From: Myrmaecium sp. VS I D KN 1
Lineage: Eukaryota > Ascomycota > Dothideomycetes > Valsariales > Valsariaceae
NCBI GenBank assembly: GCA_019775845.1
Contig: JADQAV010000035.1
Location: 124,001 to 188,000 of the forward strand
DNA: 64,000 nucleotides
Direction of reading: 5' to 3'
Made by a program: the position numbers and the translations under genes. Position 1 is the first letter of the stretch; each line of letters starts with the position of its first letter. Below are positions 48,743 through 60,035 of this stretch, in pieces. A model generated the notes under the pieces. The model saw only the letters and a program-made list of their open reading frames with translations, was not told the origin of the DNA and ran no database searches.

Positions 48743-50691
48743 TCAATGACCTCCCAACGCACTCGTCTCAACATACGCCCAATACCGCTCCCGACTGCGA
48801 ACACGAATCTTCTTCCCCCACCTCACCATCAACAAAAAGCTCGCCGTGCACACCATCCCCACAAACGCCGCCGTAATAAAACAATCCCGATACCCCATCC
48901 CCTCCACCCACGGCGTAATCCCATACCCAATCGCAAACCCCATCGTATTCCGCACCAAAATCACACTCACCATGCCCTCCCCGGCCAACTCCCGATAGCA
49001 ATCCACCGCATAATTACACGCCGCCGTCGCGCCCACCCCGTTCGTCGCGCCCACGATCCCCATCCCCACCAGCACCACCATCCAATGCCACCCCCGCGCC
49101 GCGCCCACCCCCCACATCACCATCCCCAGCGGGACCAGCACCACGTTGATCCCCAGCACCCAGAGCTTCGCCTCCGGCTCGCGGAGCCCGCGCGGGTGTC
49201 GCCGGGCCCACGCCAACGCGATCGCGTCGCCGCCCCGCCCGGCGATCGCGGCGCCTACGCACACCCCCACCAGCGGCGCCAGGTAGGCCAGCCCGACGGC
49301 GGAGGCGGCGAAGTGGTAGGGCGACCCGCTCAGGATCAGCGAGGCGGTCGCGTTGAGGATGTTGAACATGATCAGGCTGAGGCCGTAGTGGAAGCCGGCG
49401 AAGAGGAGCGGGGGCAGTTGGTAGAGCAGCTGCACGGGGCGGAGCATGGTGGTGAGGAGGGCAAGGGGACGCCGGCTGGGGCGGTGCGGTTGCTGGTCGA
49501 TGAGCAGGAGTTTTTGGAGGTAGGTTTTCCGCGGGGGCTGGAGGATCTGGCCGGTTTCGATCTCGGGGGAGAGGGAGGTGGGTGTGCTGATCCCGTTGAT
49601 GGGGGATTTTTCGGGGTCGGTGGGGGTGCTGGAGATGATGCCGTCTTTTGTTGAGGGAGGACGGAGGGTGGCTTGCGGGGGTGTGATCGGGCGAGAGCTG
49701 AGGTCTTCTACCTCCTCCATCACCTCCTGTCCTTCGACGGAGCGCCGGCCGTAGTAGTTCGTCTCCTCCATGAAGAAGAAGAGGATCACGAACCCGATGG
49801 CGGGGATGATGGCCGACCAATACAGCACCCACCGCCAACCCTGCCCGTCGTTGATGAAGCCCGCGATGATGGGGGCGAGGAAGTTGCTGCCGAAGAGCAT
49901 CATGGCGTATGCGCCCTGGGAGGAAGAGAAAGTGAGAAGAAGGAATAGAAGAAGAATGGGGATCAGACATACCATGTAAAACCCCCTCTCATGCGCAAAA
50001 TAAACATCCGACACCGAAATCTCACACAGCGACTCGATCGGCGCCGCAAAAAAGCCCTGGATCACCTTGCTCGCCAGCCACTGCCCCGAGCTCTCAATAT
50101 GCGCCGTCCAGATCAACGTCGCCTGTAGCGGAGGTCAGTTCCAACGGCCACGTAAGGGGCGCGCTTCGGATCACCACTCACAATCACCCCCACCAACGAC
50201 GTCAAATACACCAGCCGCTTCCCCCACGCCAGCGCGACCGTCTGCCAGAACAAACACCCCCACCCCAGCAGCAGGAACATGTAGCCCGTCCCCGCGTTCA
50301 GCGTGTCCAACCCGATCCCCGTCGCCGCCGTGATTTGCGTCAGGATGGAGTATAAGGTCGACCCGGCGATGCCGCAGGTTAGGACGTAGCTGTTTTTTTT
50401 TTTTTTTTTTTTTTTTTTTCCTCTCCTTTAGCTAGGGCTTCTACTTAGGGAGGGGGAGAGAGGTGGATGCCTGACGTACGTAAAGTTACAAAACGTCGAC
50501 AGCGCTTTCCGTCGCGGTGACCAGTTCAACGGATCATCCGGGTCGGCGGAGGGCGTGGGGATGAGCACGACGTCCCGTTGCCCGGCGGAGTGTTTACTGT
50601 GCGTCATGGTCCCGTCTTGGTCGACGAGGTGGACGGTGCCGGGGACGGCGCGCTCGTCGATGTGAGCGTGGTGATGAGGTGTTGTGGCCAT
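48743..50691 (-). CDS. MFS transporter, fungal DHA1/HOL1-like
   Basis: The exons 50,691-50,480, 50,389-50,182, 50,122-49,973 and 49,915-48,743 encode 580 aa. The N-terminal hallmark SADPDDPLNWSPRRKAL is present, followed by twelve predicted helices. Landmarks are LGWGCLFWQTVALAWGKR after TM2, SDVYFAHERG in the first half, GWRWVLYWSAIIPAIGF, and a long polar central loop. The C-terminal tail is basic (KKIRVRSRERYW). In intron 1 the acceptor CAG is preceded by an uninterrupted run of 27 A on the coding strand instead of a pyrimidine tract. The gene is convergent with the P450 and divergent from the amidase. A role in export or uptake of the cluster's substrate is an inference from position only. 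Confidence 0.92.
50393..50419. repeat. T27 homopolymer in MFS intron 1
   Basis: Twenty-seven consecutive T on the plus strand, which is A27 in the pre-mRNA, directly upstream of the intron 1 acceptor of the MFS gene. Confidence 0.9.
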
Positions 50692-52076
50692 GGTGGTGGG
50701 TGTGGTGTGGTGGGGTGTGAGTTGGTTTCCTGGACCCGCGCCGTTTGCGAGACGTGAGATGCGTTCGTGACGCCGAGGGTGTGGCTACATTAATACCTTC
50801 TGAAGTCCTACTGTAGGTATCCTTTGGGATGGGAGGGGCGATTGATCATGGTGGACTGGGTTCACTCACTTATCGGTGGAGGATTCTCCATTCGCGCGCT
50901 TGATAAGTACATCAGTACCACTTCTCAACAACCCCTCAACCCTATCAATCGGAAGGAGTCAACCAAGGAGATGGAAGCAGGGGGCAAGGGACATGCAGAG
51001 CCGCAGTTACTACTGATTAGCTCTTATCTCGGAACCTTGCATCGGCCGCTAGTTCTGGAGGCGTCGATTGGCGCGAGTTAATTCGAACCTCGTTCGGACT
51101 TTTGTTTAGGGCTACTTGCTCTCGTCTGCAGATAATCTATAGGAGGTGATGTTGTATATGGACATGCTTTTATGATTCAACGTGCTCATCCTCAATGCTA
51201 CAGAGAGGGCACAGACGGGGTATCAAGTCACGATACGTTGCCGAAAGTGGGTCTCGCCGGCATGTGAGAATGGAGTGGAGTGGAGTGGAGTGAATGCTGG
51301 GGTTGAAGAGAAGAGGGGGAGGGGCCGGGGCAGGTGGAGCTCCCTAGCTGACTGGGCGTTGATAGTGAGTGCACAGTGCGTGCTTATCAGTGACGCTGCA
51401 GATCTTACAAAGAGTGGGGGAGGGGGGTCAGGGGTGATACAAACACGTTCACCACCTCGGATTGGCTCGAGGGGGATCCTTCAGCGGGGTTTGGGGATAC
51501 ATACGTACTCATAAGCAGATGGATACCTTTACCCGGAATAAGCTGGTAGAAGAAGAAGATACTGATTAAGATAAATATCAGGAGTACTCCATCCCTACCT
51601 ACCGGCAGGACTTGCTATATCAAGGCTTAGACCGGTGTCGCCCGGAGGAGATAGATCTTGACTACCTGGTGCGGCGTTATTCTGGGATTCACATGTTGGG
51701 CTGTCGGGGTTAGTATCTAGCCTGGTTTATCCCCGAATTGCTGTCTTATCTTGCGCCCCTCATTCCTTTGAGCTCGGGGTACAGCTGGGTATCGCCCAGT
51801 GTGAGGCGCCAATCGGCGAAAGAGACGCTACCATCTGCTGCAGTCGGAGTTCACGTCCGTTGCATGCAGCTAGCTGAGCGGGGTCAGCAACGTACCACAA
51901 CTCCTGGTCGTTGCACAGCGAGCTATAAAGGGAACCTGAAGCTCGGAAACAACCTGGGATGTGACAGAGGATCGGCGAGACGACCATCATCAATATACCT
52001 ATAACGATCCCTCCTCACTCCCAAGGCCATTGATCTCACCGCCTGCTCCCCCTCTCCCTTCCTACTCTCCATCATC
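50692..52076. promoter_or_regulatory. Divergent promoter region, MFS / amidase
   Basis: A 1.4-kb region between the divergent MFS and amidase starts. It includes a tggagtggagtggagtgga repeat (about 51,271-51,290) and a CT-rich leader just before the amidase ATG. A shared upstream region would suit co-regulation. No gene is recognised in it. Confidence 0.45.
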
Positions 52077-53824
52077 ATGGCAATAAAAAACTGGGAAGAG
52101 CTAGCTCAGATCTCCCAAAAGATCCTCGCCGACTCCATCCCGAAAGAATGGATGGTGCAGGAGGACAAGCTGCCTCCGCCCGAGCAGCTCGACGTCCACA
52201 CGTTCCCGGAGGAATGCGGCATGCTGAGTGAGAAGGAGATCACCATCACACGCACCGACAGCGTCGGCATCGTGGAGAAGAATGCGGCGGGCGAGTGGAC
52301 GGCGGAAGAAGTCACCATCGCCTTTGGCAAACGCGCCGTCGTCGGTCATCAACTCGTATTTATATCCCCCCCCCTTTCCTTCACCACTCCAACTCACAAA
52401 TCCCCCCCAATCCAGACCAACTTCGCCACCGAATTCCTCATCCCGGACGCCCTCGAGCAAGCCCGGAAGCTGGACGCCCACTACCGCACCCACGGCACCC
52501 CCATCGGCCCGCTCCACGGCCTCCCCATCTCCGTCAAAGAGCACCTCTGCATCGCCAACCACATCACGCACGCCGGCTACACCGCGGGGATCGCCGACCC
52601 CCCTCCCATCACCGACGCCCTGCTCATCCAGTACCTCCGCGCCGCCGGCGCCATCCCCTTCGTCCGCACCAACGAGCCCCAATCCCTCATGCACCTCGAC
52701 TGCCGCAACCGCATCACCGGCGCGACCACCAACCCCTTCAACCGGCGCCTCACACCCGGCGGCTCCTCCGGCGGCGAAGGGGCCGCCCTCGGCCTCCGCG
52801 CCTCCCCCCTCGGCATCGGCACCGACATCGGCGGCTCCATCCGGCACCCGGCCGCCTGCAACGGCGTGTACGGGCTCCGGCCCACCGCCCTCCGCGTCCC
52901 CGGCGAGGGCATCAAGAAAGCGGGCGCGGGCCAAGAAAGCGTGCGCGGCGTCGTCGGCCCGCTGGGCCAAAGCACCCGCGACCTGACCCTCTTCATGTGC
53001 GCCGTCCTCGCCCAGCACCCCTGGCGTCGGGAGCCCAGCCTCATCCCCTTGCCCTGGCGGCCCGTCGACTTTCCTCCTCCCAGCACGCTGACCATCGGCA
53101 TCCTCGCCGACGACGGCGTCGTGCGTCCGCACCCGCCCATCGCGCGCGCGCTCCGCGCCGCCGTCGCCCGCCTCCGCGACGCGCCCGGCATCACCCTCGT
53201 CGACTGGCCCGCCTACCGCCACGACCACGGCGTCCGCATCGTCTCCGCGCTGTACTTCCCCGACGGGGCGGCCGCGCACCGGCGGCTGCTGGATGCCACC
53301 GGCGAGCCCCCCTTGCCGCTGACGGAGTGGGCGTTTGCGTTTAGCGCGTCCACGCCCTTGACGATCGGGGAGAATTGGAAGTGGAATGTGGAGCGGGATG
53401 AGTATCGCGCCGAGTATGTGAGGCGGATGGATGAGATGGGTGTGGATGTGCTGTTGTGCCCTGCGTATGTGGGTGTCGCGCCGGAGCTGGACACCGCGCG
53501 CTATTGGGGGTATACGAGTGTGTGGAACGTGTTGGATTTTCCGGCGGCGGTGTTTCCCACTGGGGATGTGGTGGATGTGGACAGGGATAAGGTCGAAGAG
53601 GGCGAATTTGTGCCGAGAAATGAGGTGGAGGGGAGGGAGTGGGAGGGTTGTAGGTGCAACCCGTGCGCTGCTGAGATCTTGAGCTAATTTTGATGGGTGT
53701 AGATTCTCCGGAGAAGTACATCGGCGCCCCCCTCGCGCTGCAGCTCGTGGCTCGACGGTTTGAGGACGAGAAACTCCTGGCGGCCATGCAGGTCGTTGAA
53801 GATGCGATCAAAGCGGAGGCTTGA
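52077..53824 (+). CDS. Amidase-signature family hydrolase
   Basis: The exons 52,077-52,355, 52,416-53,646 and 53,703-53,824 encode 543 aa, typical for fungal general amidases and acetamidases. The Ser-cisSer-Lys triad is visible: Lys134 (LPISVKEH), Ser210 (TPGGSSGGEG) and nucleophile Ser234 (GTDIGGSIRHP). The N-terminal helical cap starts MAIKNWEELAQISQKIL. The C-terminus (APLALQLVARRFEDEKLLAA) matches the family end and needs the 56-nt last intron. Without that intron the protein would end after CAAEILS. Intron 1 is 60 nt and in frame. The enzyme hydrolyses a carboxamide to acid and ammonia in the cytosol. Its neighbours (MFS, P450 and regulator) suggest nitrogen scavenging or detoxification of one compound. 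A decayed duplicate of its 3' end lies at 56,151. Confidence 0.93.
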
Positions 53825-53980
53825 GAGGAGGCGTGATGGTTGAGGAACGAATAAGGCTGCTCGGTGATGTTTTACACAGAGGGAAGAGCGGAAGGTTGAG
53901 GTGTTTCTTCCTGAAAAGAAGTTGCTGGCATGATCTGCCATTGATGACGGGACTTGCCGATCAGAGGAAGACAGACACGT
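53786..53980 (+). repeat. Duplicated segment, parental copy (amidase 3' end)
   Basis: The last 39 coding bases of the amidase plus about 155 nt of trailer. The segment has a diverged second copy at 56,151-about 56,345. The coding parts read MQVVEDAIKAEA here and MQVTEEAIRAEA there, each followed by a stop. Confidence 0.65.
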
Positions 53981-55438
53981 CCGTCCGTCCGTCCGGCTGA
54001 GTTATAAAGATCAGCGCATATACTACTAGTAAGTTCGAAGGCCTTTAACTTCATCTTACAACGTGAATGTACAAGGCAGTTTGATATACATATATCTTCC
54101 ACTCTCTCACAATCCTTGATCCACCCTCATTATCTCACTGAAGTACCGCCCGCGCTCACTCCTTCCGTCTCGATATCCACGAATATCCGCCCCAGCCTAG
54201 AACAACACTCCTCATACTTTCGAAATCCGCCTCGCCCCTCGGGCATCTCTCTTATCGAGTCCTGGCAGAGTCATGTCAGCGACGACAGCGGAGGGGTGTT
54301 TGCTTCAACGAAGCTCTTCGGATAAGCATACCTCCGGTAGGCTGTAAGGTACCTAGAACATCCCGATGTCTCCCTTCTTCTCATATCATATAACAAACCC
54401 ATGCCGTCTCAAGATACTTCAAAACGGCAGTGGCGAAACCAGTACAAGTCCCAGTCGGATTTGCGGCTCGCTCGCTCTTCGAGGCTTGCCGTTGTCTCGT
54501 GGTTGATCGTATCCCGGTTGGCGAATTTGCCAGTCTGGGCGAAAGGTGTCTAAAGGCGAGAACATGACGGAGGAGCGTTGGATTGGTGAGGGAGGAAACG
54601 GCCCAGGCGTGCTTTACGCTCTCGATTGTAGTGGCGGGGAGGCATTGCTGTTGGTAAGGTTGATCAAAGTAGGTATTGTTTGTGATCGGATGGAAGTTGG
54701 AGGATAGACAGACGGGGTGATGATGGAGTTGGAATCCGAGATGGAAACGGGAGTAAGTTAGATGGAGGTGGAGTGAGATGGGGATGGAGTGGAAGGGCAG
54801 CCCGGGGTAGAGATGTTCCTTACGTGTTAATGAGATATCCATTTGCTAGGAATGGAAGGCACACCTACGTCTTCCTTACGGCACTCGCCCGTCGCCTAGC
54901 TACTGTATGTAGGAGGTATTAGAAGGTGTAAGGCTGCAAGGCAGCAGGTTGCGAGGGAGGAAGGCAGCGGGGCAGCGAGGCAGCGAGACATATACTGCCC
55001 GACGATGAGCCGGGTGCCCGAGTAGAGAGTATAGGTTTGATTCTTACTTATGTCGTAACAGCCCAACGCCTCGCGAGGCAGTAAAGATGTACAGGGCTTG
55101 CGTGGTAGCACTGTCGTTGCTGGGAGGGCGCGTGCATCAAGTGCTGAGGCTGCGGCTGCGAGAGAGGCCCTCTCTGCGGAGAAAAGCCGGTGGATATAAC
55201 CGCCCGGTGTGGGCCTGAGGACAGGCCTGGTGGGAGGGGAAGGGCAATTATAAGGCTGGGAGGCAGCAGGCTGCGAGGCATTGATGTACACGGGTTGCCT
55301 GAGTGGCAGGACCTTGGCGTTACAGAAGGCAGGCGGAGATACTATCTATATTTCGCTAAGATCAATGTAGCAGTTTCCTCCTCCCTCCCATTAATGTCTA
55401 ATCCACCTCACTTTCTCGCCATCCTCGCCATCCTCCTC
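53825..55438. other. Intergenic, repeat-rich
   Basis: About 1.6 kb. GGCAGC/GCAGCGAG-type degenerate repeats occur at about 54,935-54,990 and 55,255-55,285. The phrases ggcagcaggttgcgag and ggcagcaggctgcgag recur about 320 nt apart. No gene was recognised. Confidence 0.5.
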
Positions 55439-55879
55439 CTACATCTCCTCCTCTGCACCCAAAGACATGATATTCCCGTCCACCTCATTGATATAATCCA
55501 GCGTATCCCATGGGATGAGTCCGCCGGGAGGGCCTAAAGAGTGAGTAGCAGAGGCACCGAAGAAACGGGAAGAAGACTTACACGGTCGAGAGGACTCGAG
55601 GAGCTTGCACACTTCGTCGTAGCTCAGATGCGCAAACTCATCGAGCCCGTTGATGGAGGCGGGTGGAACCGCACCACGAGCCGTGCCGGGGCTGCTGGTC
55701 TCCATGGGGCTGCTGGCCTTCGTGGGGCTACGGCGTTTCGGCGGTGGGGTCGCGGCGTGTGCAGATGCTCGTCGCTTGAGCGTCGAGATGGTGTCCCTTG
55801 GGTGTTGAGTGGTTGTCGTGATGTCGCTGCCATCGTGCTCGAAGGAGCCTGGCCGGGAGTTTGATCGTGTGGGCTCCAT
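55439..55879 (-). CDS. Small Pro/Ser-rich protein with conserved-looking C-terminus
   Basis: The exons 55,879-55,582 and 55,533-55,439 give 130 aa. The intron is 48 nt with a GTAAGT donor and TTTAG acceptor. The N-terminal 80 residues are disordered with a basic patch, PPPKRRSPTK, that could be a nuclear signal. The C-terminus (LDEFAHLSYDEVCKLLESS, then PPGGLIPWDTLDYINEVDG) looks like a folded or peptide-binding element. It is not recognised as a known family, though the ending resembles small fungal hypothetical proteins. A 20-nt minisatellite lies just upstream. Confidence 0.55.
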   Translation of the reverse strand: MEPTRSNSRPGSFEHDGSDITTTTQHPRDTISTLKRRASAHAATPPPKRRSPTKASSPMETSSPGTARGAVPPASINGLDEFAHLSYDEVCKLLESSRPCKSSSRFFGASATHSLGPPGGLIPWDTLDYINEVDGNIMSLGAEEEM

Positions 55880-55984
55880 GGGAGAGAGTGAAGTCGAGAT
55901 GTTGCGGTCGGTGGGTGGTGGATGAGTGAAGTGAGAGAGGAGAGGTGGAGGAGGGGATGAAGTGAGGTTAAATAGGCGGACGCG

Positions 55985-56081
55985 GTCACGAGTAGGAGGA
56001 TACGGTAACGAGTACCGTAGGAGGATACGGTGACTAGTAGGAGGATACGGTGACAAGCAGGAGGACACAGTGACGAGCCGG
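55985..56081. repeat. 20-nt minisatellite
   Basis: Consecutive units of the form gtgacgagtaggaggatacg start at 55,985, 56,005 (with a 5-nt insertion), 56,030, 56,050 and a partial at 56,070. The first three are nearly identical. Confidence 0.85.
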
Positions 56082-56096
56082 AAGTCTGGACCTGGA

Positions 56097-56153
56097 GCTA
56101 GCCCTACAGCCTTGCAGCCAGCCCTACAGCCAGCCCTACAGCCAGCCCTAATG
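56097..56153. repeat. CCAGCCCTACAG tandem array
   Basis: About four units of the 12-nt ccagccctacag with one interruption. The array ends exactly where the duplicated amidase segment begins. Confidence 0.8.
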
Positions 56154-56345
56154 CAGGTTACCGAGGAGGCGATCAGGGCGGAGGCATGAGGGCGGAGGAC
56201 GAATGAGGCTTCTCGGTCATACAAGCTCTATACAGTAGAGGAGCGGATGGTTGGAAGATATTCCTTTCTACGAAGAAGATATAGGTGTGATCTGGCATTG
56301 TCCAGAGACGGGAGACTTGTGACGGGAAGATTAACGCAGACATGG
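56151..56345 (+). pseudogene. Diverged fragment of the amidase 3' end
   Basis: 56,151-56,189 reads MQVTEEAIRAEA and a stop, against MQVVEDAIKAEA in the amidase. The following about 155 nt still align with the amidase trailer: cgaataaggct against cgaatgaggct, and gcatgatctgccattg against ggtgtgatctggcattg. The upstream amidase coding sequence is absent. The right end is approximate. Confidence 0.65.
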
Positions 56346-56822
56346 TATATTCGAAGAACTCTCGACGGTCGGCCTACGCGCTGAATATACAGGGGAGATA
56401 TAAATAGAGAAGAAAGAACTTTCGGCCTGCGATAGTACTTCAGGGCCTTGAGGTATCTGAATGAAGTGCGTGGAGGAGAGATGATGGAGGTCTTGGCAGA
56501 ACGAGCGGATTAGGTAGGTAGTCCGTAGATGAGCCGGCCAATGGGAACGTTTCCCGGCGTCGGTCCAGTCTCCACCAGAAACTCGCAGTCTGCACAATAC
56601 CTTCTAAATATATACTGTACGGTATGTACATGCAATCATAGTGACTCGTATGTCACCCGCCGTCGCGGCCTACCCAAGCAATATGTCTTCGCATCTGCCT
56701 TTACCTCCTTGGTGATCGTTTTGTATTGACGTGCAGCTACAGCTACGGCGTAGACTTTCAGGGGTTCACAACATCACCGTCTCGCAAGCTGCATTGGCTA
56801 TTCCCTCTCACTATCTTCTATC

Positions 56823-58588
56823 ATGTCGGACAGTTCAGAGAAGACAGCGTCCCCCTCCACGCGTCCGCGGAAGAGGGCGCCGCATACCCGCTCGAGGCTG
56901 GGCTGTCGCACCTGTCGGTACGTGCGGATATGTGGTTTGAAATACCTCAGTGACTGGCGAATCACCGGCGATCCAGATCAATCACTAAGTCCTTCCGTCT
57001 ACCTAGCGCCCGCCACATCCGATGCGACCTTGCCCGTCCCGCCTGTCACCGCTGCACCAGCACCGGCCGGACATGCGACGGCTATCCGGCCGTGAGTCCG
57101 ATGGGGAGAGGTTCCGCCTCCGCCTCCGCCTCCTCCGTCACCACCTGGGCCGCGCTCCGACCGCAAGCCACGCCCTCGCTGCTCGGCGGCGGCGACGACG
57201 TCGACCTGCCCACCCTCCGCTCCCTGCACTACTTCCACCGCGTCACCAAGCGGCAGCTGCCCGGCCCCGTCGCCAGCGAGTTCTGGGACAGCCTGGTGCT
57301 GCGGCTCAGCGTGCGGGAGCGGTGCGTGCGCGAGCTGGCCGCCGCGCTCGGCATGCTGGACGAAGCCTCCGTCGACGCGCACCGTCGTCGCGGTCGCCAC
57401 AGTCGCGGTCGCTCGCCGCCCGGGGGGACCTCCCCGGGTGCCCTGGACCTGCCCGCGGCGTCCGTCGTCCGCCAGTATGATAAGGCGGTCCGCGCGCTGA
57501 ACGCGCATATCTCGGCCAGCTGCTGGGATCAGCTGGAGATCACCCTCACCGGATGCATCCTCTGCATCCTCTTCGAATGGATCCAAGGCGACTTGGCCGC
57601 CGCGCAGATCCACCTCCGCGGCGCCCTCAACATCCTGAGTCAATGGGAGCGTAGCCACGGCAGCGGCAGTCCCATCCCTGGCGGCGGGACCTCCTACACC
57701 TCCCCCAGCGGCGACTTCATCCGCCACAAGCTCCTCCCCATGTTCGTCCGGATGATGCTGCAATGGTGTCTCTTCTCCGGCACGGCGCCCGCCTGGAACC
57801 TCGCCCGTCTCCTCCCGGGCCCGGACGCCATCCACACCCTCGAGGAGGCCCGGGACGCCCTCCACCTGCTGCTCTTCCAGATCCTCGACCTGCGCGAGCG
57901 TTTCGCGCGGACTCGCGGGCGACAGAGCCATCCTCCTTCCTCCATTGCCGCTCTGCGGCGCGAACAAACCACCTACACCACCGCCCTCAACCAATGGTCC
58001 CGCAGCTTCGCCTCCCTGCGGCCCCCATCTTCCTCCTCGCCAACCACCCTCCTCCTCACCCTCACCCACACCCTCTCCACCCTCCTCCTCACCACCGCCC
58101 TTTGTTCCAGCGAAACCACCTACGACACCCACCTCCCCACCTTCCAGTCGCTCCTCCGCTCCGCCCGCACCCTCCTCGCCTCCCTCCCCGCCACCCCCTC
58201 CGGCCTCCCCGATGACCCCCGCGCCCCTGTCTCCTTGGACCTGGGCCTGGTGCCGCTGCTCGCGTTCGTGGTGCTGAAGTGCCGTGACCCAAGCTTGCGA
58301 CGGGAGGCGCTGGGCTTGTTGGAGCGGTATCCGCGCCGGGAGGGGCTGTGGGATGGGCGGGCGGCGGCGGTGTTGGGGGGGTGGGTTGTGGGGGTTGAGG
58401 AGAGTGGGGTTGGGGATGCTGGGGAGGGGTGCTGGCCGAAGGAGGAGGATAGGGTGTGTAGGGTGGATTTTGGGATGGATTTGCAGAGGAGGGTGGTGAG
58501 GGTGAGGTGTTTGAGGGGGTGGGAGGTGGAGATGGAGGGGATGGGGATGGAGATGGGGGGAGAGGGGTGGGTGGAGTTTGGGTGGTAG
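56823..58588 (+). CDS. Zn2Cys6 transcription factor
   Basis: The exons 56,823-56,917 and 57,007-58,588 encode 558 aa. The intron (89 nt) interrupts the zinc cluster, whose Cys28, 31, 38, 45, 48 and 55 become aligned on splicing (GCRTCRARHIRCD ... CHRCTSTGRTCDGY). The downstream region (from SLHYFHRVTKRQLPG to AAQIHLRGALNILSQWE) follows the Fungal_trans_2 (PF11951) type of regulator rather than the MHR type. The N-terminus is basic, and the end is Gly/Met/Glu-rich low complexity (EMEGMGMEMGGEGW). Targets are unknown. The gene does not adjoin an obvious enzyme cluster. Confidence 0.87.
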
Positions 58589-58968
58589 GAGGGAATGGAA
58601 GATGTTGTCTTTTTGGGGAAAAGGAGAAAAAGATGGAAGGATGATTAGTGATGATGATATTAGCCATTATGTATAGTCTTCTTCCAAATTACCCAACATT
58701 CCCCGACTCCAGTAGGGGTATCTTTGTGTTTTTTTCTTTCTTGAGAAAAGAAGAAAAGGCAATAATCAAAACGCCCCTTCGTTGCCAAACAACCCCTTCC
58801 CGTCCATGCGTATGTAGTAGCACCCAGCTCCGTCCGTCCATGCCATGCGAATGCGAATGCGAATGCGATACCAAATCCAACCAACACCGAAATCAAAAAG
58901 TAGAAAAAGTTAGGTCCCAAAAGGAAGGGATCCCTCTCAAGAAAGAATCCAATCAACCTCTTCTCCGT
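58589..58968. other. Convergent 3' flanks
   Basis: 380 bp between convergent genes, including a gcgaatgcgaatgcgaatgcg run near 58,846-58,866. No gene was found. Confidence 0.5.
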
Positions 58969-59382
58969 TCAGTCATCCCAATGCGGCGCTCCAAACGTCC
59001 GATCCGCCCTCACCGCACAGCCAAACGACTCCAACTCCCGCGCCTTCCGCGCCCGCCGCTTCGCCTTCTCCTCCTCCGTCTCGTGGAACGGGTTCCAGTG
59101 CCACTTGCTCTTGCTGTTGTTCTTCTTCGCCTTCTCACTTGTGGTGGTGCTGAGGGCGCCCGGGGTGCTGACGGCGCCGGGGGTGCTGGCCGTGCTGCTT
59201 GCGGTGGCACTGGTGGCTGGGGCCGGGATGGGGTTGCCGGCGTTGTGCGCGGTGAAGGCGCTGTCAAAGGGGTTGAGGGTGTTGTGGTGGTGGGCGGCGG
59301 GCGTGTTGGCGCCGCTGGAGAGGGGGGAGGAGGTCGCCGAGAGGACGTGAGAGGGCTCGGGGCCGACGGTGTTGAGGTACAT
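58969..59382 (-). CDS. Small protein with charged C-terminal motif
   Basis: An intronless gene for 137 aa, starting at the first in-frame ATG (59,382). The N-terminal half is Ser/Thr/Ala/Pro-rich and disordered (PLSSGANTPAAHHHNTLNPF). Then comes a basic-aromatic block, KNNSKSKWHWNPFHE, and a helix, EEEKAKRRARKARELESFG. The end is FGAPHWDD. It resembles a conserved fungal hypothetical protein. No function can be given. There is no signal peptide or membrane segment. The long TTGG-rich leader upstream on this strand suggests a real promoter. Confidence 0.6.
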   Translation of the reverse strand: MYLNTVGPEPSHVLSATSSPLSSGANTPAAHHHNTLNPFDSAFTAHNAGNPIPAPATSATASSTASTPGAVSTPGALSTTTSEKAKKNNSKSKWHWNPFHETEEEKAKRRARKARELESFGCAVRADRTFGAPHWDD

Positions 59383-60010
59383 GATGGTTACTTTGTTGGT
59401 TTTGGAGGGTTTTGGTTGGTTGGTTTGGAGGAGGATTGAGAAAAGTGGAGAGTTTGTGGAGGTTGAGGTTGGTTGATTGGTGGACGACTCGGTCCGATTC
59501 AGAGAGATGTTGTGTGAGAGGGGGGTTGGTTGGTTGGTTGGCTGGCTGGTGAGCGAAGCTGGAGTTGTTTGCTTGCTTGCTTGCTTGCTTGGAGGAGATG
59601 AGGAGTGAATGAGGATGGATGGAATGGAATCGATGGAACGGATGTGACTTGGGAATTTATCCCTTTTCCCTCCCTGCCCCTTATCCCCTTCCCCCCCCCG
59701 GCCCGCTTGCGCTTTTTTTTTTTCCCGCTCCTCCTCCCTGCCTCTCTCTATCAAAGCCCTCTTTCCGACACGCTGGGAATAGAAATGCGACCATGGCGGA
59801 TGGGGTAGGGATGGGCGGAATGGAACGCTCCGGGCGGTTCGCCAATCGTCTGGACAAAAACGCACGCCCCCGTGCCTGGCCGATCAGTTCCCCTTAACGC
59901 TAACTTATCGCGCTCCGTTGCCCGCCCGCTGAGCCGCCCGGGTTCGCTTGGTCGCTTCGTTGCTGGATGGCTGACCCGTCCGATCCGATGGCGTGACGAG
60001 ACGCAACGAC

Positions 60011-60035
60011 GGGGGGGGGGGGGGGGGGGGGGGGG
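60011..60035. repeat. Poly-G tract
   Basis: An uninterrupted run of about 25 G in non-coding DNA. Its exact length is unreliable in most sequencing chemistries. Confidence 0.85.

Larger units (their letters stand above)
55880..56822. other. Intergenic with minisatellites and duplicated amidase end
   Basis: It contains the 20-nt minisatellite, a CCAGCCCTACAG array and the diverged copy of the amidase 3' segment, listed separately. The right part serves as promoter of the Zn2Cys6 gene at 56,823. Confidence 0.6.

Noticed and set aside
52101-53279. 392-codon minus-strand frame opposite the amidase
   Set aside because: Antisense shadow. The amidase on the plus strand has an intact catalytic triad.
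43494-53824. Secondary-metabolite biosynthetic cluster
   Set aside because: Regulator, P450 and transporter are present, but there is no PKS, NRPS, terpene or RiPP backbone gene. It is described as a catabolic or detoxification-type mini-cluster instead.
55985-56153. CRISPR-like array
   Set aside because: The repeats are directly tandem without unique spacers, and the genome is eukaryotic. They are minisatellites.
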